From: Arthrobacter sp. efr-133-TYG-118
GTDB lineage: Bacteria; Actinomycetota; Actinomycetes; Actinomycetales; Micrococcaceae
Assembly: GCF_030209755.1 (NCBI RefSeq)
Contig: NZ_JARVRH010000030.1
Span: 17,647-81,646 of the forward strand
Length of the DNA stretch: 64,000 nucleotides
Direction: 5' to 3'
Made by a program: the position numbers and the translations under genes. Positions 9,028 through 17,077 of the stretch are shown here, piece after piece (within the stretch, counting starts at the first letter, position 1; each line of letters starts with the position of its first letter). The notes beneath the pieces were generated by a model, which worked only from the letters and a program-made list of their open reading frames with translations, searched no databases and was not told the origin of the DNA.

Positions 9028-9708
9028 CTAGTGGGATCTATCCTTCGGGGTTCGGAGCTCTGACGGGACCTTGTCATCGACCATGCCTGGGTTAGGCGAC
9101 GGCAAGTGCCGTTCGTCTATATCGACTGCGTGGCGGTGCCATCCTGATCCCGTTTCAAACCTTGCCGCCCAGACTCGCCAGCCCCACTCAGGGCGGCGCA
9201 CTGCCCTTCCCCGGAACCAAACCGAGGTGAGTCCTTCGGGGAGAACCAGGTCACCAACGGGCTCGGCCTGGCCGTTGTCGAATTCATCCGAGAGCCGGTA
9301 GAAGTAGTGTTGGACCTTGTGGCTCCGGCCAAAGAGGAAGAGGTGCCGCTCATCCGCTGGTTCAGCTTGGAGCTTCTCGATGTTTTCCAGCGCCCAGTCT
9401 TCCGCCAGCAATTCTGTGCAGAGCTGATCGAGCTCGTTCAAGCGCAGTGGACCGGAGCCGCTTTCTGACTGTGGTTCGCCATCTCTCTTGGCTTGTGCCC
9501 ACTTCTTCAAAAGCTTATGGGCCGGAGGCGAAGTGATCTCAACGATGCCGCGCTGTGCCTTCGCGCCCGTACTGGCCCAAGCGCCATCAGGTTTCTGGTT
9601 GCCTGCGCCTGCGTCCGCGAGATGGATGTCAACGCCAAGGACATTCTCCATGATGAGGAACGCGATTTCTTCCCCACGGCTGGCCTTGGCTCCGGTTGGA
9701 TTGCTCAT
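9028..9708 (-). CDS. Hypothetical protein
   Basis: No family recognised. The frame is open from 9771, but the ATG at 9708 (MSNPTGAKASRGEEIAFLIM) is the more natural N terminus, giving about 226 residues. The protein is soluble and acidic. A mid-N-terminal segment, QRGIVEITSPPAHKLLKKW, and a Trp-rich C-terminal part (VWFRGRAVRRPEWGWRVWA) are the most distinctive stretches. It stands alone on the minus strand between repeat copy A and the Schlafen-like gene. Its location in a defence island suggests, but does not show, a defence role. Confidence 0.6.
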   Translation of the reverse strand: MSNPTGAKASRGEEIAFLIMENVLGVDIHLADAGAGNQKPDGAWASTGAKAQRGIVEITSPPAHKLLKKWAQAKRDGEPQSESGSGPLRLNELDQLCTELLAEDWALENIEKLQAEPADERHLFLFGRSHKVQHYFYRLSDEFDNGQAEPVGDLVLPEGLTSVWFRGRAVRRPEWGWRVWAARFETGSGWHRHAVDIDERHLPSPNPGMVDDKVPSELRTPKDRSH

Positions 9709-9771
9709 TCTTTGAACTATAGCGAGGCTCAACCACGGAAGTATTGGCGAGCTACTGTTACGCACGCTCAA

Positions 9772-10143
9772 CGGTGCCGAGCCTTCTTATCGCCCGTAAT
9801 AGGGAGCACGGCGGAAGCCGTCGGATCGTCGCGCATGGCTCTCAGTTCCACCGTGAATCGGACGCCCACCTCGCATTGAGCTTGAGGTACCTTTTTCGGT
9901 GAACCTGAAGCGGCAGAGATGCGAACGCTTCGCGTTTCTCTTACTTGTATGCGGCAAATATGAAACTGCGATCGTGCTCAGCCGTAGCGTGGGTATTGCG
10001 ACTGAAGACGTCCCTTTTAGCTAGCCACACCATGACAGAATTCGTAGAAGTAGGAATTCTGGGACAGTTGCTCCCTGAAAGGATCGGCATCATCAGATGG
10101 CGGTCCACAGAGGGCAGCAGACCCCAACCAGGTGCTGTCAAGA
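9772..10143. other. Intergenic region, no gene seen
   Basis: About 370 bp with no supported gene. It separates two divergent genes and must carry both promoters. At about 10038-10060 two gaattc hexamers lie 10 bases apart (gaattcgtagaagtaggaat); no function is inferred from them. Confidence 0.4.
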
Positions 10144-11340
10144 ATGGCCAACCGATCAGGAGAGGCGTGGCAGTCAGTGCTTAAGGACATGCGGTTCACT
10201 TTTGGAAACATCCAAGTCGATGAAGACGGCTACTGCTGGTTGCTGAATGGCGTCGAGCGCAGAGATAGGAACGACGCGCTCGACATCGTGGAAAGCGACC
10301 TCAAAGACATCAGCGCTACACACCTGCGACAGATGTATCGGAGACTTCAGAAACATCAGGGCCTAGATTACCCACTCTCCGATATGGTCATCCACACGGG
10401 AGAGATATCGTCAGAGTTTGACCTCCGAGATCTTCCGGACCTTCCTACCTCCGACGTGAAATTCTCGCTTGAGGAAGGGGAAATTCTGCTGGTGATCGAC
10501 TGTTATCTATCGATCCCAAGCTGTGACGACGAGGGCAGTCAACCGCACATAACAGCACTAAACGCTCCTCCCCCTGGCCTCGACGTAGCAGTGCTGACCG
10601 CGCCACTTCTCAGTAGGAAGCGCCTATCACTCGTGGACGTCGACGCGTACAACTACTCCGACGATTTCTGGCAGCTTTCAGTGAAGATCGGATTCAACCC
10701 ACGTTCTCGCATGTTGTCCGATCTCTACTATGACGCCCTGGAGGTCAAAGCCTTGGTCGAGGCTTCGGCCGGCGGCGTGACACACAGGACGGTCGCCGAA
10801 CTGATACGAGGCGGACACGTCAAAGCTTTGCTCGGTCAACCTGAGGGTGACTGGCTTGAGGCGAAAAGCCAGCACGCTGACTTTGATTCCGAAATCGGAA
10901 AGATCCGCTTGGCCCAATGGGTGGCACAGTTTGCAAACACACCCGCGGGCGGAGTCGTCGTTCTGGGACTGGCCACGAAAAACCGAGGCAACGGCGACGT
11001 GATCACCAGGATCACGCCCTTGCCCCGTCAGCCAGGGGTCCGCCGGAAGTATGTACAGGTCCTGGATACCAAGGTGATCCCGCCGATAGAAAACCTTCGG
11101 GTCGAAGTAATAGCCCACGAGGAGAGCGATCTGGTTCTAATAGAAGTGCCTCCGCAAAGCGAGGAAAACAAACCCTTCCTCGTTCATGGTGCTGTCGTTG
11201 AGGGTAAGGCCCAGGGAAACTTCTTCTCAATCGTGCGCCGTCGGAACGACGAAATGGCCTCCACACACCCGGCTAACGTTCACGCCAATCTGACCGTCGG
11301 ACGTGCCTTCCTGCGACGAGGTGAGCTACCAAGAAATTAG
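10144..11340 (+). CDS. Schlafen/AlbA_2 domain protein (putative ATP- or nucleic-acid-binding)
   Basis: About 398 residues. The C-terminal half carries an AlbA_2/Schlafen-type domain. It starts with EGDWLEAKSQ, continues with an IRLAQWVAQFANTPAGGVVVLGL helix-strand unit in which N-T-x-GG-x-xxxG is the family signature, and ends near EVPPQSEENKPF. Such domains occur in RNA-targeting Schlafen-like proteins and in transcription regulators, and are frequent in phage-defence loci. The N-terminal ~210 residues match no domain I know. I chose ATG 10144 over the GTG at 10132. It overlaps the open frame of the next gene, suggesting a two-gene unit. Confidence 0.72.
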   Translation: MANRSGEAWQSVLKDMRFTFGNIQVDEDGYCWLLNGVERRDRNDALDIVESDLKDISATHLRQMYRRLQKHQGLDYPLSDMVIHTGEISSEFDLRDLPDLPTSDVKFSLEEGEILLVIDCYLSIPSCDDEGSQPHITALNAPPPGLDVAVLTAPLLSRKRLSLVDVDAYNYSDDFWQLSVKIGFNPRSRMLSDLYYDALEVKALVEASAGGVTHRTVAELIRGGHVKALLGQPEGDWLEAKSQHADFDSEIGKIRLAQWVAQFANTPAGGVVVLGLATKNRGNGDVITRITPLPRQPGVRRKYVQVLDTKVIPPIENLRVEVIAHEESDLVLIEVPPQSEENKPFLVHGAVVEGKAQGNFFSIVRRRNDEMASTHPANVHANLTVGRAFLRRGELPRN

Positions 11341-11347
11341 CCGCGGA

Positions 11348-12298
11348 ATGAAGTCATTCGTTGACGCAGAGCCGCAGGTTCAGGTCCTAGGGTTCGGGTC
11401 ACTGTTCCAAAGATCATCGGCGGCGAAGCACCGATGTGTACGCTCGCAGGTCCGTCATTCCTACAAAGTCGAAGCCGGGAACCACATGCAGGTCACATTG
11501 CCTTCGACATACTCCAGTTCCATGAACCTGCTCAAGGCCACCAACGATTGGAAAACACCCATGGCTTACGACTACAAACGAGAGATCTTGCACGATGCGT
11601 ACCAGGAAGAGCACCCCGTGCGAAACTTTCTACGCTATCGCCAGGTCGCCAAGGCCAAGAACCAGGACTGCGACAAGCTCGCGTTGGCCGACGAGCTCGC
11701 CCAGGTTCGAAATGCCGGCCATCTGGCATCGGCTGAAACGCTCAACTCCTTCTTCATCACGTACAAGGCCGCGCTCAAGCTGAACGAGTACCGATTCACC
11801 GGCACCGGCGATGCGGAAGTTGAGCACCTTATCAAGCTCTACGACGAAGGCGCACATGCTCAGGTAAATGTTCTGTTCGCTCGCTTTGCTGTGCTTACTC
11901 ACACGCGCGGAAACTTCATGCTGGTACCCGTCTACAAGGATGCAAAAACAAGCAGGAACGTGAGCCTGAATCAGCATCGAGGCATGTCGGGCACTATCAA
12001 GGACTACTGGGATCGCACCCTCTCAGGAATCAAGAACGGAGAGCTCAGCTCGTTCTTCGGTGACAACCTGGTTGCGCAGCAATTCAACATTGCAGCGATG
12101 CCCGGTGGCTTCGCTGAATACGTCGAGCAGAACCGGCTCGAATCCTACATCGGCGCTGACGGCGAAGTCGCACCGTTCTGGCCGGGGCACCTGTCGCCTG
12201 GGACTAATCCGCTTCCGCAGACTATGGCGGAGGTGGAAGCGTTCCTTACGAGCGTCTGCAGCGCAATCGAACAACGCGAGCAGGAGCTCGGGCAGTAA
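11348..12298 (+). CDS. Hypothetical protein downstream of the Schlafen-like gene
   Basis: Up to 316 residues; the family is not firmly recognised. The conserved-looking core is GNFMLVP followed about 20 residues later by RG..GTIKDYWDRTL. This is reminiscent of DUF6994-type proteins, but that is a weak recall. The frame is open from 11303, overlapping the upstream gene. The first ~75 residues do not look protein-like, so the real start may be ATG 11522 or 11561 (MAYDYKREILHDAYQEEHPV). It is co-directional with and adjacent to the Schlafen-like gene, so the two may act together. Confidence 0.6.
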   Translation: MKSFVDAEPQVQVLGFGSLFQRSSAAKHRCVRSQVRHSYKVEAGNHMQVTLPSTYSSSMNLLKATNDWKTPMAYDYKREILHDAYQEEHPVRNFLRYRQVAKAKNQDCDKLALADELAQVRNAGHLASAETLNSFFITYKAALKLNEYRFTGTGDAEVEHLIKLYDEGAHAQVNVLFARFAVLTHTRGNFMLVPVYKDAKTSRNVSLNQHRGMSGTIKDYWDRTLSGIKNGELSSFFGDNLVAQQFNIAAMPGGFAEYVEQNRLESYIGADGEVAPFWPGHLSPGTNPLPQTMAEVEAFLTSVCSAIEQREQELGQ

Positions 12299-12339
12299 GC
12301 CGCACGCGGCTCAGAACTAGAGCTCTATCGCTGCCCTCG

Positions 12340-13155
12340 TTAGCTTCGGTCGGCGCGGTAGATCCATCGGAGTGCGTCGGGAAGGAGGACGCCCCCGTGG
12401 TTGGGGCTGTGGTTTCCGTCGCCCTGGACGAATCGGAAGTCGTACCCTGCTTCCGCGAGGGCGGCTGCCACCCCAAGATTGTTGGCAAGCCAGTTGTGTT
12501 GGGGCTTGTTCCAGTTCAGGTCACGGTGGCCGGCCTGCATGAAGATCCGCACCGGTTTCACCGGTGTAGTGGGGAGTAGCTCGGGGTAGGGGTTGCCGCC
12601 GGGCATTTGCGCGAAGCTGGACGGGAATCCTATGACGCGGCGGAACTTGTCGGGGCGCAGCCATGCGGCTGTGAAGGCGCAGTTGCCGCCGCTGCTACCG
12701 CCGCAGATTCCCCAGTCGGCCGGGTCTTCCGAAATTGCGTACCGTTCGGTGACCTCCGGGATGATTTCGGTCAGGAGGAACGTGGCATAGCGGTCATCGA
12801 ACGCGTCGTATTCGGTGTTTCGGTCCTTCGGATTCTCAGCACCAACGAAACTCCAGGGTCGACGAAGACCCCTATTGTGACGGGGATGTGGCCTTGGTGG
12901 ATGAGGTTATCCAGAACGATGCCGGCGCGGAATTCCCCTTCCGGATCCAGATACAGGCTTCCGTCTTGAGAGACCATCAATGCTGCGGGTACTGCGGGAT
13001 CGTACTGAACCGGCACGTGCACCCAGAATTCTCGTGAGGTCCCGGGATAGATTGCGCTCGCATTCCATTCAAACTCCAGTGTTTGGCCGGCAGGTACGCC
13101 TGGCTGCCACTTGGAGTCCGGACCTGGAGGTAGCGGATATTGGATTGGCTACACG
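12340..13155 (-). pseudogene. Broken enterochelin-esterase-like alpha/beta hydrolase
   Basis: Two frames on the minus strand together encode an Fes/esterase-D type hydrolase. The upstream frame reads from YPLPPGPDSKWQPGVP through IYPGTSREFWVHVPVQYDP to GVFVDPGVSLV. A frameshift near 12845-12870 then leads into the second frame, AENPKDRNTEYDAFDDRY. That frame carries the nucleophile elbow GGSSGG and the His motif GDGNHSPNHGG, and ends with TAA/TGA near 12340. The upstream frame has no start codon between its own in-frame stop (near 13160) and the conserved region, so the 5' end is also lost. It is a decaying metabolic gene inside the defence island. Confidence 0.75.
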
Positions 13156-13298
13156 GCAGCGGGAGGTATGGCACTTCAATGATCACGCTGGAAGACTACG
13201 GCACCCCCAGACGACCTTGGATATGCTCCACCGCCGGTTGATGTCATCCCCCGCTAAGGGGCCCTCTCCGCAATTCAATCCCGGCTACTCTCTGTCTT

Positions 13299-13883
13299 GT
13301 GGATATTCCATATCAGCCTCATGGGACCGGTTTCGATGCCTTGGACGAACTTGACCGTGTCGACTGGAGCCGGCTGGAGCACTGCTACGGACGGGGCGTC
13401 GTTTCCTTTGGCGTTGATGGCGACCTGTCACTCGCCATCGCAGGCGACGTGAAGCGGTCTCTGGCCGCCCTTCGAACTGATCCTTCCAGGGCAATCGGTG
13501 ACGGACTTTATTCGAACATCTGTCACCAGGGCACGGTTTATCAAGCAACGGCCCATGCCGTGCCCTTCATCGCAGCTGTCGCGGCCGGCGATATCCCGGA
13601 CGGCGTACGCGTACCACTGTTAGTACTCCTGGGCGAGATCGCAGTCGGCAGGAGCTACGTAGCTTCCGACGGGTCCAACGCGGGGTCGCTTGGAGACCAA
13701 GTGGACGTCCTCGTCACGGAATCGCTCGCCGTTTCAGTGAAGCGTCTTTCGACGATCCGAACGCCCAGACTTGTCGCATTGATCCAAGCCATCCAGTCTC
13801 TTCTTGTCGAATCGACGGACGACGGCCGCGATGCCGTCGAGTCCGCCATCGACCTTGCAATCGCGCCCCCAGCCACTCCCTAG
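13299..13883 (+). CDS. Hypothetical protein (GLYSNICHQGTVYQAT family)
   Basis: A 194-residue protein starting with GTG at 13299. The central stretch GLYSNICHQGTVYQATAHAV and the hydrophobic VPLLVLLGEIAVG that follows are typical of a conserved actinobacterial hypothetical family, probably helical and HEAT-like. No catalytic residues stand out. It lies 80 bp upstream of the small gene at 13964, in the same direction, so it might be the first gene of the Septu-like operon. Its function is unknown. Confidence 0.6.
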   Translation: MDIPYQPHGTGFDALDELDRVDWSRLEHCYGRGVVSFGVDGDLSLAIAGDVKRSLAALRTDPSRAIGDGLYSNICHQGTVYQATAHAVPFIAAVAAGDIPDGVRVPLLVLLGEIAVGRSYVASDGSNAGSLGDQVDVLVTESLAVSVKRLSTIRTPRLVALIQAIQSLLVESTDDGRDAVESAIDLAIAPPATP

Positions 13884-13963
13884 GATGGTGCCGCGGACGC
13901 CGGCCGGCCCATCTACGCCGCGGCTCCCCTACCGGTTTCCTGCCGCTGTGCTGGACTGGCACA

Positions 13964-14296
13964 ATGCTTAGCTACGAAGACATCATCCTGCTCGGAGAGG
14001 AACGAGTCCTCGTCATCCAGGAACACAACGACGCCAGCTGCTGGTGCGGCCAGATCTGGCTTGAGCCGGAACCGGCTGGGAACTTCGCCACGTTCCACAG
14101 CGCTGGCGACGCGGGTTGGTTTGAAGTCGCGACCCCGCTCCTGCGGTCTGCATTGGCACGGACCTTAGTATCCAGCGACAACCAGCTTCCTGGAAGATTA
14201 CCCTCGGAGTCTGCCGCCGTCTACGGCGCTTCGGTGCAACATTTACGAGAAGCAACCCAGAAAGCGGCGGGGTGTTCTGCAATTATTGACGCATGA
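13964..14296 (+). CDS. Small unknown protein coupled to the Septu-like ATPase
   Basis: A 110-residue protein beginning MLSYEDIILLGEERVLVIQE, then a C-W-C-G segment (CWCGQIW) at about residues 26-32. No family recognised. Its stop overlaps the ATPase start (ATGA), so the two should be translationally coupled, making this a candidate third component or regulator of the system. It is the only intact member of three copies in the window; the others at 8803 and 16875 are frameshifted after codon 33. The two closely spaced Cys residues could bind metal, but there are too few to form a zinc site alone. Confidence 0.65.
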   Translation: MLSYEDIILLGEERVLVIQEHNDASCWCGQIWLEPEPAGNFATFHSAGDAGWFEVATPLLRSALARTLVSSDNQLPGRLPSESAAVYGASVQHLREATQKAAGCSAIIDA

Positions 14297-15771
14297 TCAC
14301 CCCTCGCTTCGTCGTTGTGAGCAAAGACGCATGGCCAGTCAAGACAGCCGGTACATTCACTCTGGTCGTCGACATGTGGGACGACCTCCATTACAAGACC
14401 AGTTACACGCTCCATTACGGCACGGGAGATTCGACAATTGAGATCGGTGCCGTCAAGATCGCGGCTCGAGGAATGAGCGAGGGCGACCCTCACACAAAGT
14501 TGCCGCGCGCGTTCAAACAGCTCAGCCCCGAGTTCTACTCACTCGGACAGGACCGCGAATACTACGTAGCGCTCGCGAACCTCCCAAATGACATCGGCCG
14601 CCCAGCGCTTCGCGCGCTACGTGACGTCGCTGAAAACCGTGCCATCTTCGACGATGTGCAGGACGAGCCCGCTTTCGAAACCTCAGTTCTCCGTTCGGTT
14701 CCGAAACAAACTGTGGCCGTCCAATTCAACCGAATCATTGAGGGTCGAGCACCACTGACACCGTATCGATTCAGTTATTCGCGCTCGTCTGTCTCGACCG
14801 CTCCACCTCTCTGGCTCGAGTTCGGAGTTCATCTCGGCGTCATGCCACCGACGAATGTTCATGTTCTCATCGGCACTAATGGCGTGGGCAAGTCACGCTT
14901 GCTTCGCGATTTCCTTAAAGCGGCCAGCGGTTCAATCGGGGCCGACGGAACGTTCCAGGACGAGTTGGGGTCTGACTTTTCTGCCGGCGGGCAAGATGTG
15001 CCGTTTGCGAACGTCGTGCACGTAGCCTTCTCTGCGTTTGACCGCGACAATCTGGAGCCACTCGGTGACGATGTGGATGTTCATCAAGTTGGCTTGTCGA
15101 GCGGGGCTGGGGACCCGCTCGACGCCCAGTTCGCCAAAAGTCTCGTCGTCTGTTCCAAAGGCCCGCGACGCGATCGCTGGCTTGCGGCCGTTAAGACGCT
15201 CGCAGCTGCGGATGGGATCCTTGCGGATGCAGACCTCGACCATCTCATCAGCTCTGAGGATGCTAAAGCAGTGTTCGCCTCGATGAGTTCAGGGCACAAG
15301 ATCGTCCTTTTGACGGTGACGCGGCTTGTCGAGCTTGTTGAGGAGCGTTCACTCATACTTATCGACGAGCCCGAGACGCACCTCCATCCGCCACTCTTGT
15401 CGGCATTGACCAGAGCGGTCTCCGATCTCGTGATTGACCGCAATGGAGTCGCAATCATTGCCACGCATTCACCAGTCGTGCTGCAGGAAGTGCCGCGCTC
15501 GTGCGTCTGGATGCTACAGCGGAGCGGGGATGATCTTCGTGCCTCCCGGCTTAGCACAGAGACGTTCGGTGAGTCAGTCTCCCGCCTCACTTCTGAAGTC
15601 TTTCATCTTGATGCCAACCGGACCGGATACAACCATGTACTCCGCACGCTACTCGACCAGAACAATAGCTCAGCAGTTCGGGTTATGGACGCCCTTGGAG
15701 GACATCTGGGCAGTGAGGGACGCTTCGTTTTGAGCGCTCTTGAATACCACCAGGACGAAGACCTTGTATAG
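14293..15771 (+). CDS. AAA/ABC-type ATPase, Septu PtuA-like
   Basis: A 492-residue ABC-type ATPase related to OLD/RecF-like defence ATPases. Walker A is GTNGVGKS at residues 194-201. The ABC signature is SSGH at 332-335. Walker B is LILIDEP at about 354-360, followed by ETHLHP, and the switch His is in ATHSP at about 390. The first 180 residues are a separate N-terminal domain without known motifs. The next gene encodes an HNH nuclease whose start overlaps this gene's 3' end, the arrangement of Septu (PtuA-PtuB). I call it Septu-like because the long N-terminal domain may put it in a divergent branch. Confidence 0.75.
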   Translation: MITPRFVVVSKDAWPVKTAGTFTLVVDMWDDLHYKTSYTLHYGTGDSTIEIGAVKIAARGMSEGDPHTKLPRAFKQLSPEFYSLGQDREYYVALANLPNDIGRPALRALRDVAENRAIFDDVQDEPAFETSVLRSVPKQTVAVQFNRIIEGRAPLTPYRFSYSRSSVSTAPPLWLEFGVHLGVMPPTNVHVLIGTNGVGKSRLLRDFLKAASGSIGADGTFQDELGSDFSAGGQDVPFANVVHVAFSAFDRDNLEPLGDDVDVHQVGLSSGAGDPLDAQFAKSLVVCSKGPRRDRWLAAVKTLAAADGILADADLDHLISSEDAKAVFASMSSGHKIVLLTVTRLVELVEERSLILIDEPETHLHPPLLSALTRAVSDLVIDRNGVAIIATHSPVVLQEVPRSCVWMLQRSGDDLRASRLSTETFGESVSRLTSEVFHLDANRTGYNHVLRTLLDQNNSSAVRVMDALGGHLGSEGRFVLSALEYHQDEDLV

Positions 15772-16612
15772 CTTGAATCCTCCGTCAATCAACGCAGCGG
15801 ACGCCTACTCAGCCGCAGTGAAAACAATCAAAAAGAAGACGCTTCGCGCGGCCTATACTGCGGCTTCACCGACAGTCCAGACAAAGTGCGATGCCTTCGA
15901 AGTCCTCGCTACGAACGGTCAGTTTGAACTCGCAGAGAGCAGCAAATTCGACATCGCAGGGCTCCTTGACTCGGCAATGGTCGAGCTTTACGACAAGCAA
16001 TTTAGTCGCAACCAAGGCACGGCGGCGATCCGCAATGGCATCAGAAACGCGGCAAAGAATGCACTCTGCCCCTACTGCGGCGAGGGCTACGCATCAGAAC
16101 TAGATCATTACCTACCGAAGACCCAGTTTGCTGGGACGACCGTGCATCCGGCGAACTTGGTGCCCGTCTGCAGCGACTGCAATTTCGAAAAGCGTGCGTA
16201 CAAGCCCGGCCCTGGCAAGCCTGCAGTGCTCCACCCCTACTTCGACACTGCCTTCGACCTTCCATGGTTGACCGCCACTGTCGTCAGCGGTCCGGTCGGG
16301 ACACCAGTCGTTGATTTTAAGGTGGGCCTCTCCCAGCCATTCCCAGAGCTTGAGGCCCGACTGAACCAGCACATGACGGTTTTCAAGCTCTGGAAAAGGT
16401 TCGGCACGTGGGCCGCTCAATCTCTGGACAATTTCGAAACGCTCCTGAAGACCGAATATGGCCAACCCATGACACGGCAGCGAGCCCGCGAACACCTTCG
16501 GATAACTGCGTTACAACAGTCAGGCGGCCGCGTGAATTCCTGGGAAGGAGCAACGCACATAGCCATGCGCGAGAGCAACTGGTATCTCTCAAGCTACCTG
16601 AAACTTGCGTGA
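15740..16612 (+). CDS. HNH endonuclease, Septu PtuB-like
   Basis: A 290-residue HNH nuclease. The zinc-anchored core is complete: C110-x2-C113 (CPYCGEGY), D122-H123 (ELDHYLPK), N139 (NLVPV) and C144-x2-C147 (CSDCN). This matches the McrA-like HNH fold and the PtuB partner of Septu systems, where the nuclease degrades nucleic acid once the ATPase senses infection. The open frame starts with TTG at 15740, overlapping the ATPase gene by 32 nt, so the two are co-translated. A later TTG near 15767 is possible. The C-terminal half is helical and not conserved in any family I can name. Confidence 0.75.
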   Translation: MNTTRTKTLYSLNPPSINAADAYSAAVKTIKKKTLRAAYTAASPTVQTKCDAFEVLATNGQFELAESSKFDIAGLLDSAMVELYDKQFSRNQGTAAIRNGIRNAAKNALCPYCGEGYASELDHYLPKTQFAGTTVHPANLVPVCSDCNFEKRAYKPGPGKPAVLHPYFDTAFDLPWLTATVVSGPVGTPVVDFKVGLSQPFPELEARLNQHMTVFKLWKRFGTWAAQSLDNFETLLKTEYGQPMTRQRAREHLRITALQQSGGRVNSWEGATHIAMRESNWYLSSYLKLA

Positions 16613-17005
16613 AGAACTCGACTTGATGAAGAAAACATGAGTTTGGCTTCCCCTTGATCGAGGCGCGAACTCCGTCCGGGTAGCACGCACGTGGCTCCTT
16701 ATCGAGGTGACTGATAGGGCGATGCCACGGCCAGTTGTCCTCGCCAACACTGAACCATGTCCGGAACGGTCGAGTTCATCGAGACAGCCGCCTAGTTCGC
16801 CCACTGCACGTCGGTTTTCCACATACACCAGGTCGCCCCTTCTGGCAGCCGGCCCCTGATGCTGCACTGGACGCATGCTCAGCTACGAAGACATCGTCTT
16901 GCTCCGTGAGGAACGCGTCTTGGTCATCCAAGAGCACGAGGATGGCCGCTGCTGGTGCGGCCAGATCTGGCGTTGAGCGGCACCGGGCCAGGAATGTCGC
17001 CTCGT
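16613..17005. other. Intergenic region filled largely by repeat copy C
   Basis: Apart from the frameshifted small gene at 16875-16976 and its surrounding direct repeat, nothing gene-like is seen. Bases 16613-16808 hold no recognised feature. Confidence 0.5.
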
Positions 17006-17077
17006 TCATTCGCATTGGTGAACGGGCAGGTTTCGAGTCGTGAACCCCTCTCCTTCGGCCGCATAGGCACGAGCTGA
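16809..17077 (+). repeat. Direct repeat copy C carrying a frameshifted MLSYEDII-type small gene
   Basis: Similar over its whole length to copy A (8743-9000), in the same orientation. The last ~70 bases overlap the 3' end of the zinc-ribbon/Vsr-like gene read from the other strand, so that gene's C-terminal residues are encoded by repeat DNA. Confidence 0.8.
16875..16976 (+). pseudogene. Truncated paralogue (33 aa) of the small gene at 13964
   Basis: The ORF starts at ATG 16875 and reads MLSYEDIVLLREERVLVIQE, followed by C-W-C-G-Q-I-W-R, and stops at TGA 16974. Shifting the frame by one recovers a continuation, ERHRARNVASFIRIGERAGF, that aligns with EPEPAGNFATFHSAGDAGWF of the intact copy. 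The frameshift lies at the same place as in copy A, so the two degenerate copies probably share an ancestor or were duplicated after the frameshift. Confidence 0.6.
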
